DNA of 64,000 nt from positions 310,001-374,000 of the forward strand of contig NZ_CP150629.1 in NCBI RefSeq assembly GCF_038022665.1. Direction: 5' to 3'. Positions within the stretch are counted from its first letter, which is position 1; each line of letters opens with the position of its first letter. Below, one piece after another: positions 52,738 to 61,100 of this stretch. Under the pieces are notes generated by a model. The model worked only from the letters and a program-made list of their open reading frames with translations. It did no database searches and had not been told where the DNA came from. The stretch comes from Methanolobus sp. WCC4. GTDB taxonomy: Archaea; Halobacteriota; Methanosarcinia; Methanosarcinales; Methanosarcinaceae. A program made the translations under genes and the position numbers.

Positions 52738-54009
52738 ATGTCCGATATAACCCTTGATATTGTGGAACTGCTACTGACAGCACAAATATATAACAAATAT
52801 CCAGAGATGGATGCAAGCGACCTGCCCAGGGATCTACGTAAATATTACTGGAGCAGGGACCACAGGAATGTTCCAAGGCCTATACGGATCACTGCGGCAG
52901 ATGTTGAGAAGATACTTGAGGAAGAGAATCTCGAAAGCAAGATCAGGGCACTACCTTTTGCGAATATCGATGATAAGGAGTTCTCAGCAAAGATAACCGC
53001 CCTTGATATCGGTGCGGAATGGTTCCAGAAAAAGGATGAGAACCGCGACAGGATATCACAGAACCCCGTCCTTGCATTCTATTACGAGAAAAAGCAGACC
53101 GAAGGTGCGGATTACAGCGAGGCTAAAACGAAGGTCAGACCAAAAGAGGTCGACAGGGAGTGGATCGAGTCCCTGATAGCTGAGATAGAGAAGGAAGAAG
53201 GCGGCTCGGACATGCTCAAGCTGGCAGAGATCTGCGCACCTGAGGATATAAAACAGACAATAAAGGACTTCGTCCTCACCCATGAGCAGGAAGAGGAAAC
53301 CAAGAAGATCGTCAAGGCCATCCAGTATCGTGATTACCTGAAGCACATCGGACTATACGATGTCGGTAAGATACTCATGGTAGGACCACCGGGAACCGGA
53401 AAGACCTCACTTGCCAAGGCGATGTCAGAGCATCTATCCATACCTTTTGTGGAGGTCAGGCTCTCAATGATAACCGACCAGTACCTCGGAGAGACAGCCA
53501 AGAACATTGACAGGGTATTCAACCTTGCCAAGAGGTTAAGCCCATGTATTCTCTTTATCGATGAGTTCGATTTCGTCGCAAAGACACGTTCATCCGACGA
53601 GCATGCAGCACTCAAGAGAGCTGTCAATACACTTCTCAAGGCTATTGATAATGTCAGCCTCACAACGGACGGCGTACTTCTCCTTGCTGCAACCAACCAC
53701 CCGAAGATGCTCGACTCCGCAGCATGGAGGCGTTTCGACGAGATTATGAAGTTCCCGCTGCCTGATGTGGACATGCGTAAGAAGATACTCGATATTGTCA
53801 CAAATGAGATCAAAGGAGAATTTGATACCGAGGAGATAGCAGCACTGACACACGGCTACAGCGGTTCCGATCTCAGGATGGTCATCCGCGAGGCTGTGCT
53901 CACCGCACTTGTGACCGAGAGAATGGAACTCACACAGAAGGACATGCTCAACGCGGTGGCAGCATTCGACGAAAGGGCCGTCATCAAGACCAACGAATAC
54001 GAAGAATAG
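52738..54009 (+). CDS. Single-module AAA ATPase
   Basis: A 423-residue protein. The N-terminal 190 residues are mostly helical and charged (YYWSRDHRNVPRPIRITAADVEKILEEEN ... AEIEKEEGGSDMLKLAEI) and are not recognised. The AAA module has Walker [10 protein letters not shown] (about 216), Walker B ILFIDEFDFVAKT, sensor 1 LLAATNHP and an arginine-finger region AAWRRFDE. It is not proteasome-activating PAN and is shorter than Cdc48. It may act on a complex specific to these methanogens. AGGT lies seven bases before the ATG at 52738; the longer frame to 52702 is less likely. The MBL gene follows 16 bases later. Confidence 0.82.
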   Translation: MSDITLDIVELLLTAQIYNKYPEMDASDLPRDLRKYYWSRDHRNVPRPIRITAADVEKILEEENLESKIRALPFANIDDKEFSAKITALDIGAEWFQKKDENRDRISQNPVLAFYYEKKQTEGADYSEAKTKVRPKEVDREWIESLIAEIEKEEGGSDMLKLAEICAPEDIKQTIKDFVLTHEQEEETKKIVKAIQYRDYLKHIGLYDVGKILMVGPPGTGKTSLAKAMSEHLSIPFVEVRLSMITDQYLGETAKNIDRVFNLAKRLSPCILFIDEFDFVAKTRSSDEHAALKRAVNTLLKAIDNVSLTTDGVLLLAATNHPKMLDSAAWRRFDEIMKFPLPDVDMRKKILDIVTNEIKGEFDTEEIAALTHGYSGSDLRMVIREAVLTALVTERMELTQKDMLNAVAAFDERAVIKTNEYEE

Positions 54010-54025
54010 TTCATCAGGTCAGCTC

Positions 54026-54769
54026 ATGAAGATCACACTTCTCGGAACAGGAGATGCCACCGGAACCCCTGTCATTGGTTGCAATTGTCCGACCTGTCAG
54101 GATGCCCATAAAGGTGGGAAGAGCCAGCGTACAAGATTTGCCATCCTGATAGAGTCATCCGAAGGTACCGTTCTTATAGACTCAGGACCTGATCTTCGAT
54201 ACCAGTTGCTCAAACAGGGAACAAGACACATAGATGGTGTGATCTGGACGCACGGTCACTACGACCATTTTGCAGGTTTTGCCGAGTTCCACAGAGTGCA
54301 ATACAACGTTGATGTCTACGGATTACCTGAGACACTTGAATATATTCTGGATTACCTGCAATTCCTTCATCCAAAGATGCACAAGCAGGAAATGTACGAA
54401 CCTTTCAATCTTATAGGTCTTGAATTCACACTTTTTGAGGTAATACATCCACCTGTCAAGAGATCGATAGGTGTCATGGTAAGGGACGGAGACACAAAAG
54501 TCGTCATCACCGGAGATACTCAGAGGGATATCCCAAAAAAGAGCATCGAAATGATAATGGAACCTGACCTGTTAGTTGCTGATGCGATCGTTCCTCCCAC
54601 GGTGGAGGTCAAAAAGCACATGAATACTGTGGAAGCCTTTGACCTTGCCAGGGAAATAAAAGCAAAGGAAGTGGTTTTCACCCATCTGAGCCATTTCTTC
54701 AAGCCACATGAAGAGGCAATAAAAGAATACCCTCTGGGTTATGATGGAATGGTATTCGAATATCCCTGA
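54026..54769 (+). CDS. PhnP-like metallo-beta-lactamase hydrolase
   Basis: A 247-residue MBL-fold enzyme. LLGTGDATGTPVIGCNCPTCQDA at the N-terminus, with three Cys, is the PhnP signature and may hold a structural zinc. The catalytic motif is HGHYDHFAGF, with VITGDTQ and the last His in VFTHLSHF. PhnP cleaves cyclic phosphate esters of ribose; whether this protein does so is inferred from family. It is 16 bases after the AAA ATPase and likely in the same transcript. Confidence 0.85.
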   Translation: MKITLLGTGDATGTPVIGCNCPTCQDAHKGGKSQRTRFAILIESSEGTVLIDSGPDLRYQLLKQGTRHIDGVIWTHGHYDHFAGFAEFHRVQYNVDVYGLPETLEYILDYLQFLHPKMHKQEMYEPFNLIGLEFTLFEVIHPPVKRSIGVMVRDGDTKVVITGDTQRDIPKKSIEMIMEPDLLVADAIVPPTVEVKKHMNTVEAFDLAREIKAKEVVFTHLSHFFKPHEEAIKEYPLGYDGMVFEYP

Positions 54770-54785
54770 GCTTTCGGTTCACTAC

Positions 54786-55700
54786 TTAGTCCTTTCCTTT
54801 CTTCTTTGGAACAGTTACCTGATCCTCGATATTCTTCCGGATATTCTCAAGTCTTTTCTTTTCATGCCTGTATCTTGAATAGACAAGCAGAGCGATCAGA
54901 CCAAGGATCCCTACAGCAATTGAAAGGTCACGTGGTGCATTTTCGGTATAGAACTTGGCAGTGATCAGCTTTGGTACCGGTTCGATATCTTCCTCATCTT
55001 CCGGTGAGAAATTACCCAGCATACTCAAAAAGCTGCTTGTTGTCACTTCGTTCGTCCACACAAGATTCTCGCGGCCCATCTCATCATAGTATACCTCATC
55101 CGGGGATGGTTTGACCTTTCCGATAAGAGAATTTCCTGTTGTGTATCCTTCCGGCAGTACGAAGCGAACAACTGAAGGTGGTGTTGTGATATAGATGAAA
55201 TCCTGCCCCGGTGGTGTTGACATGGTATAGGCTACAAACCCTGTTATCGGTTCTTCGAATGTGATGAACACATGCTTCTGTCCACTGATAACATCATCCG
55301 ATATCGTGTAATTGATGTCCGAAGCCTCATCCATGATAGAGAGGTCAGTGAAGACTTCCTGAGTTGCATTTGTCTGGTTGGCCAGACCACCCAGTACAAC
55401 GATGTTGGTAACAGGATCGTTCTGTGACGTGCTCAGATCCTCCAGAGGGATAATATCAATGACGGTCTCGTTCTCAATTATAGAAACAACCCTTGTAGAA
55501 CCGTTCCTTGAAAGATAGAACGTATGAGTAGGAATGAATGTATCTCCATCATAGCTGTTAGTGAGAAATGTCTCGAACTCGTATGCAGACAGCTCCGGCT
55601 GTGTCGTCTCATCATCTACAGGCACAAGATCATCGATGCAGCCACCTGCAAAGATCACAAGACTAAGAACACACAGCATCGGGAAAAAGTATCTTTTCAT
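54786..55700 (-). CDS. DUF5803-like membrane-anchored lipoprotein
   Basis: A 304-residue exported protein. The lipobox FAGGC (Cys at about residue 21) follows a short hydrophobic segment. A beta-rich extracellular domain spans residues 40-265, and a C-terminal helix DLSIAVGILGLIALLVYSRY is followed by a basic tail. Such lipid plus membrane-anchor arrangement and the phrase VRFVLPEGYTTGN resemble the archaeal DUF5803 family. Function unknown. Confidence 0.72.
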   Translation of the reverse strand: MKRYFFPMLCVLSLVIFAGGCIDDLVPVDDETTQPELSAYEFETFLTNSYDGDTFIPTHTFYLSRNGSTRVVSIIENETVIDIIPLEDLSTSQNDPVTNIVVLGGLANQTNATQEVFTDLSIMDEASDINYTISDDVISGQKHVFITFEEPITGFVAYTMSTPPGQDFIYITTPPSVVRFVLPEGYTTGNSLIGKVKPSPDEVYYDEMGRENLVWTNEVTTSSFLSMLGNFSPEDEEDIEPVPKLITAKFYTENAPRDLSIAVGILGLIALLVYSRYRHEKKRLENIRKNIEDQVTVPKKKGKD

Positions 55701-55803
55701 TGCTACACCAATTGACAGATCTGTTTTATCAAATTATCGTTACATGGTATTAATAATATATCACTGAGACAATGATACCCCATTCAGAACCGGGGATCCG
55801 TTT

Positions 55804-56595
55804 TCAGACTACCAGTCTCTTCTTCATCAGGTTTATAGAAAGTACCAGAAGGATCACACTCACAACAAGCACCCATACCACATCAAGAAGTATTGAAGTT
55901 CCCAATACCCCGAAAGACAGTGACCTTATGACATTCACTATGTGTGTCAGCGGAAGGAAAGCTATGGCAAAATACTGTATTGGAACAGGCAGAGCACTAA
56001 GAGGGAAGAAGGTCCCGCTGAAAAGGAACATCGGAGTGATGAACAACAATACCGGATAATTGATGGACATTATATTTGGAGTGACAGCGGTGAAGCACAT
56101 GCCTATAGCTGCAAATAGCAGACCACCCAGGAATGCAAAAGGGATTATCAGAAGTGAATATTTCATGTCGATCAATCCAAAAAGAGCTATAACCGGTATC
56201 ATCACAGTGGCATTAATCATACTTCGTGTGGCACCCCATAGAAGCTCACCCGCTATCACATCCTCTATGGTAAGAGGCGTGGCAACAATCGCATCGAAGG
56301 TCTTCTGATAGTACATCCTTACATAGGAACTGTAGCTGCACTCGAAGAAAGAGGCATACATCACCGATACAGCGATCAGTGCTGGAGCTATGAACTTTGC
56401 ATAAGGAACCCCGTCAATGCTCTCCACGAACTTCCCCAGACCAAAACCAAGAGCTATCAGGTACAGTATTGGTTCAAGGAAAGGAGGAAGGAAGTTCAGC
56501 TTTATGTCCTTCATGAAAACATCCTTGTTCCTCTGCCAGACCTTATACGACCTTGAACTTACAGAAGGTATCCTGAAATGGTCCACCAGATTCAT
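55804..56595 (-). CDS. ABC-2 type transporter permease
   Basis: A 263-residue ABC-2 permease with six helices: FLPPFLEPILYLIALGFGLG; FIAPALIAVSVMYASFFECSY; and so on to a C-terminal LDVVWVLVVSVILLVLSINLM. The segment ATPLTIEDVIAGELLWG is typical of DrrB/NodJ-like exporters. It pairs with the ATPase gene whose end it overlaps by four bases, forming an exporter of unknown substrate. Confidence 0.9.
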   Translation of the reverse strand: MNLVDHFRIPSVSSRSYKVWQRNKDVFMKDIKLNFLPPFLEPILYLIALGFGLGKFVESIDGVPYAKFIAPALIAVSVMYASFFECSYSSYVRMYYQKTFDAIVATPLTIEDVIAGELLWGATRSMINATVMIPVIALFGLIDMKYSLLIIPFAFLGGLLFAAIGMCFTAVTPNIMSINYPVLLFITPMFLFSGTFFPLSALPVPIQYFAIAFLPLTHIVNVIRSLSFGVLGTSILLDVVWVLVVSVILLVLSINLMKKRLVV

Positions 56596-57533
56596 TCTCT
56601 CAGACTCCTCCCTGTCAGTTTAAGGAATACGTCCTCAAGTGTTGCAGGCCTTGCACTTATCTTCGAGAGAGAACACTCCATAAGCAAGTACTCCGAAAGC
56701 TCCATGACGTTGTCAGGATAGATATGTACCATATCTCCGATTATCTCGTAGTTGGCATCCTTTTCCTGCAGACATGCCAGAAGTTGTGGGTTATTCTCTG
56801 CTTCTATGATATTAGAACCAATGAATTCCTCGATCACACCTGTAGGGCTGCCTTCAACCAGGATCCTGCCGTTATCCATGACCACCAGCCTGTCACAGAG
56901 TTTCTCCACCTCATCAAGATAGTGGGAGGTCAGGACGATGGTCACACCCTGTTTCTTGAGACTGCGAAGTTTATCCCATATCAGATGACGTGCCTGCGGG
57001 TCCAGTCCCACGGTGGGCTCATCGAGTATCAGAAGCTTCGGACGATTTACAAGAGACCTTGCCAGGACAAGCCTGCGTTTCATCCCGCCGGAAAGGCTCT
57101 CTGTCATTACATCCCTCTTTTCACCAAGCTGTACAAAATCCAGGAGTTCCTCTACCCTTTTTTCCGCCTCGTTCTTCGGGATGTCAAAATATCTTGAATA
57201 GACCATCAGATTCTCGTAGACTGTGAAATCACCATCAAGATTGTTCTCCTGAGGAACTACACCCATGAGAGATTTTATCTCACGATGCTGAGTGCTTACA
57301 TCCATCCCAAGTACCTCAAGACTGCCACCGGACACAGGCGATACACATTGGATCATCCTCATGGTCGTTGTCTTGCCTGCTCCATTGGGACCGAGAAAAC
57401 CGAAAACCTCACCTTCATCGATGGTGAAGTTAATGTTATTGACAGCCTGCAGGGACTTGAATGATTTTTGCAGGTCCTTTGCTATGATTATTGGAACTAT
57501 TGATGACCACCCTTTAGAAAGTTGGAAAGGCAT
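56592..57533 (-). CDS. ABC transporter ATPase for ABC-2 exporter
   Basis: A 313-residue ATPase of the DrrA/NodI type. Walker A GPNGAGKTT (about 48-56), Q-loop VVPQENNLDGDFTVYENL, signature ESLSGGMKRRLVLARSL, Walker B LLILDEPTVGLDPQARHLIWD, switch LTSHYLDE. The C-terminal domain is the usual extension of this subfamily. Its stop overlaps the permease start. The start is uncertain: MPFQLSKGWSS at 57533 is used, but a start inside the AAGGGTGGTC region is possible. The much longer frame to 58013 covers the fasciclin gene antisense and is rejected. Confidence 0.88.
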   Translation of the reverse strand: MPFQLSKGWSSIVPIIIAKDLQKSFKSLQAVNNINFTIDEGEVFGFLGPNGAGKTTTMRMIQCVSPVSGGSLEVLGMDVSTQHREIKSLMGVVPQENNLDGDFTVYENLMVYSRYFDIPKNEAEKRVEELLDFVQLGEKRDVMTESLSGGMKRRLVLARSLVNRPKLLILDEPTVGLDPQARHLIWDKLRSLKKQGVTIVLTSHYLDEVEKLCDRLVVMDNGRILVEGSPTGVIEEFIGSNIIEAENNPQLLACLQEKDANYEIIGDMVHIYPDNVMELSEYLLMECSLSKISARPATLEDVFLKLTGRSLRE

Positions 57534-57632
57534 GGTATTAATGATTGCGACTGAAAGGTGGTTTTGCGCATAGCGTGCAAACAGTATTTTAACTATTAAG
57601 GACATATGGAGTTTGGAAACAGGAGGATCAAC

Positions 57633-58040
57633 ATGACCGAACTGAAGGATCTTATCACAACAGCAAAGGAGAAGGGTTCCTTCCCAACCCTTATGAAAGC
57701 GGCAGAGAAGCTCAAGCTCGTCAATAAGTACAGCAATGAAGGTCCTTTCACTATATTCGCACCGGTGGAATCGGCTTTCGAGCCAATACCGGACGAGGTC
57801 ATCGATGAATCCTTTGATGATCACGGCTACCTTCTGGGAATAATCAACTATCACATAGTCGAAGGAAAGTACACCACCGAGGACCTTGCAGGACTCACAG
57901 AGCTCGAAACGGTAAGCGGGAACAAGCTGAAGATAACCGTCAAGGACAACATCAAGGTCGACACTGCAAATATCATTGAAGCTGACATCGAATGCAGCAA
58001 TGGCATCATCCACGCGATCGATGAGATACTGGTGCCGTAA
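57633..58040 (+). CDS. Fasciclin-domain protein
   Basis: A 135-residue protein consisting of one fasciclin (FAS1) domain: LITTAKEKGSFPTLMKAAEKLKLV, GPFTIFAPVESAFEPIPDEVIDESF with the H1-region signature, YHIVEGKYTTEDLAGLTELETVSGNKLKI, and the H2-region NGIIHAIDEILVP. FAS1 domains mediate adhesion and are normally exported, yet no signal peptide or membrane anchor is visible, so a cytoplasmic role or non-classical export is implied. A CAGGAGGATCAAC site sets the start at 57633. Divergent from the ABC exporter. Confidence 0.88.
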   Translation: MTELKDLITTAKEKGSFPTLMKAAEKLKLVNKYSNEGPFTIFAPVESAFEPIPDEVIDESFDDHGYLLGIINYHIVEGKYTTEDLAGLTELETVSGNKLKITVKDNIKVDTANIIEADIECSNGIIHAIDEILVP

Positions 58041-58112
58041 TTCAAAAACAGATCAATAAAAGATATCAATTTCTGGATTTTGTAATAGTAAGTAATAATT
58101 CAAAAAATAGAA

Positions 58113-58135
58113 AATGAAGGTTTTAAACCTTCATT
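58113..58135. terminator. Bidirectional hairpin terminator
   Basis: AATGAAGGTTT and AAACCTTCATT form an 11-bp perfect stem with a one-base centre. It lies between the convergent fasciclin and surface-protein genes and overlaps the latter's stop. A T-rich context on both sides suits termination in both directions. Confidence 0.6.
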
Positions 58136-61100
58136 CATTCCTGTTCTTCTGGCGCATTAATGCTACTACCATTGAAACACCTATAATTCCAAGGAGAATT
58201 CCAAATCCGGGAGTTCCTTTATCCTCTTCTGTATCTGGCATTTCATCTGTAGCCTCGCTTTCAGTTTGTCCGGAATCTGCATCAGAACCTGTTACATCTC
58301 CTGAAGATACATAGTCCTCTTCAGAACGGGTGCTTATTGCAAATGTGGAGAAGCTCGGAGTCCTGGCAACATAATACACGTACTCTCCGTCATCACTTGA
58401 AACACTGGTCTCAAGCTGATCCCATGCACTTCCTGTATAATGTGAAAGTACAACATCATCTGTTGAGATACCATTCTGCTCGAGCCACGATCTCTCTACC
58501 TTGAAAGTAATGCTGGCTCCGGCAATATTATCGGATTCTACATCACTTACTTCGATATTCAAGTAGCTGTGGACCTTACCTGGTGCAGAACCAGGGATAT
58601 TATCCGGCCTGGAATCAAGTTTCTGAACAGAAACAGATATCTTTTCAATATCTACTTCGGATTCAACTTCCACGCCTGTAACTTCAGTCTGAGTCAGTGT
58701 CACTGAAACAACCTTTACAGGGTCAGAAAGGACCTTTCCGGAAATGTCCTGAGTTACGATCTTTACTCCTTCGTAAGTGCTCTTTGATGCAAGGAATGAT
58801 TCACGTGTTGTTGATGAAAGACCGTCGGAACTGCTACCTGAATCTGAGCTTGGTGCTGCCGGACCAGTGTATGAAAGACTGGTATTGGTTACTGCGTTGC
58901 TTGCATTATCTGTTGCAACGACTGTTACAGTATTGGCACCATAGCCTGCAGATATTGTTCCATTCCATATATCGCTGCCCTGGTCAGTAAGTGATACACC
59001 GGCTGCTGTTACACTCTTTATGCCACTTCCACTGTCTGATACATTCACGGTGACCTCGATGCTCTCACCATATGATGTCGGATTCTCAGTGCTCAGTGTC
59101 AGATTGTTGAATACCGGATCAGTGTTGTCAATGATTACCTCAAAGGTTACTGATGAAGTACCATTGACATTGCCTGCCTGATCTGTGGCTGAAACGTTGA
59201 GCAGGTAGGTTCCGTCAGTACCAGCGATCTCAACATTGCTGTACTTCCAGTAATTGGTTGATGAAACCTGGCTCAGCGTCAGATTATCGTGTGCACTTAT
59301 ACTGCTTACATTATCAATGGACATAACACTTGAAACACCTGAAAGAGCATCAGAGACTGTTGCATTGAGCGTGATCGTTGATCCATTGTTCACTGCTGTG
59401 TAACCAGTTGCATATTCAGTCTGGGCGTCAATCACAAGCGGTTCGGTGTTATCTATCTTGATTGTAAGGTTCACTGAATTGTTCACATTACTTGCATTGT
59501 CATAGGTCACTACAGTAAGGTTAACTGTTCCTTCTGATACAGCCGAGATGAGTAGTGAATCATTGAACCAGTAGTTATTGCCCACATGCTCAAGGATTGC
59601 CAGTGATGATGCAGTCACATCTGAAACATCAACTGTAGCATTCTTCACGCCAACCCCGTCATCAACAATAGTAGCATTCAGTTCAAGGGTGTCTCCATCC
59701 TTGAACCACTGGGAACCTGTAGGGGAAACAGGATCTACGACAGGACCAACGTTGTCAATGATAACGGATATGGAACCACTGGAATTCATATTGGTTGCGT
59801 TATCAGATGCCTTTACAGGCAGAATAACTGTTCCTGAACTTGAATTGTTCACGATGACAGAAAGCGTGTAGTCATCACCACCAGCAGCTGTGAAGGTTTC
59901 CCAATCAAGGGAACTGTTAAGACCGGAAGCATTGACCATTACTGTGGATGCATTCACTCCTGAAAGGCTGCCATCGGTAACTGTGAGGTTCAGCACTACT
60001 GTTCCGCCATTGCTTACAGCATTCATACCTGCCTGATAGACAGCTTCGGCATTTGTGAAGACCGGAGCAGTGTTATCAACATTCAATGTCAGGTTGACAC
60101 TGGTATTCACATTACTGAGATTGTCATAAGCACTTACAGTAAGATTGATCGCGCCTTCGTTCGAGGTAGAGACTGAGAGTGTGTTGTTGGTCCAGTAATC
60201 TCCAACAGAGTTCGTCAGTATCGCTGTGCTTACAGACGATACATCTGATGTGTCGACAATTACTGTGTTCATTCCAACAGAAGCATCCGTACTTGAAACG
60301 TTGATGTCGATAGTTGAACCATCCTTTAACCATCCCGTACCATCAGGTGATATACCGGTGACCAGTGGGGCAGAATTGTCAAGAACAACTGAGATGGTCT
60401 GGCTGGTATTGACATTGGTCGCATTGTCTGCAACACTTACTGGAAGAATGACAGTTCCAGTACTGGAATTATTAACGATCACTGAAAGTGTATAGTCGTC
60501 GCCGCCTGCTGAACTGAGTGTTTCCCATGTAAGGGAACTGTTAAGACCAGAGACATTGATCATAACAGAAGAAGCGTTCAAACCAGATTTTGCATCGGTT
60601 GCTGTAAGGTTCAAAAGGACTGTGCCACCACTATTAACAGCGGAGTAACCGGACGGATAAGATGCAACAGCATTGCTCACGACCGGAGCAGTGTTGTCAA
60701 TCTTAATGGTAAGGTTTACCGAACTGTTCAGATTGCTTGCGTTGTCATAGGCCTGCACAGGGAGACCGATAGTTCCTTCGGAAGCTGCAACGATTGTCAG
60801 TGAGCTATTGACCCAGCTGTCACCTGCAATGTTATCAAGTATTGCGAATGTCGAGGCATTCACAGCAGAGACATTAACTGTAGCATTCTTTACACCTGAT
60901 GTTAAATCGGTAATGGTGGCATTCAACTCAAGGGTGTCCCCATCCTTGAACCACTGGGAACCTGTAGGGGAAACCGGATCAACGGAAGGACCAACATTGT
61001 CGATAACAACCGATATGGAACCACTGGAATTCATATTGGTTGCGTTATCTGAAGCCCTTACAGGTAGAACAACTGTACCTGAACTTGAATTATTAACAAT

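Noticed and set aside
57534-58013. 160-residue N-terminal extension of the ABC ATPase
   Set aside because: It is antisense to the fasciclin gene, which has a strong ribosome site and a clear domain; the ATPase domain begins only after 57533.
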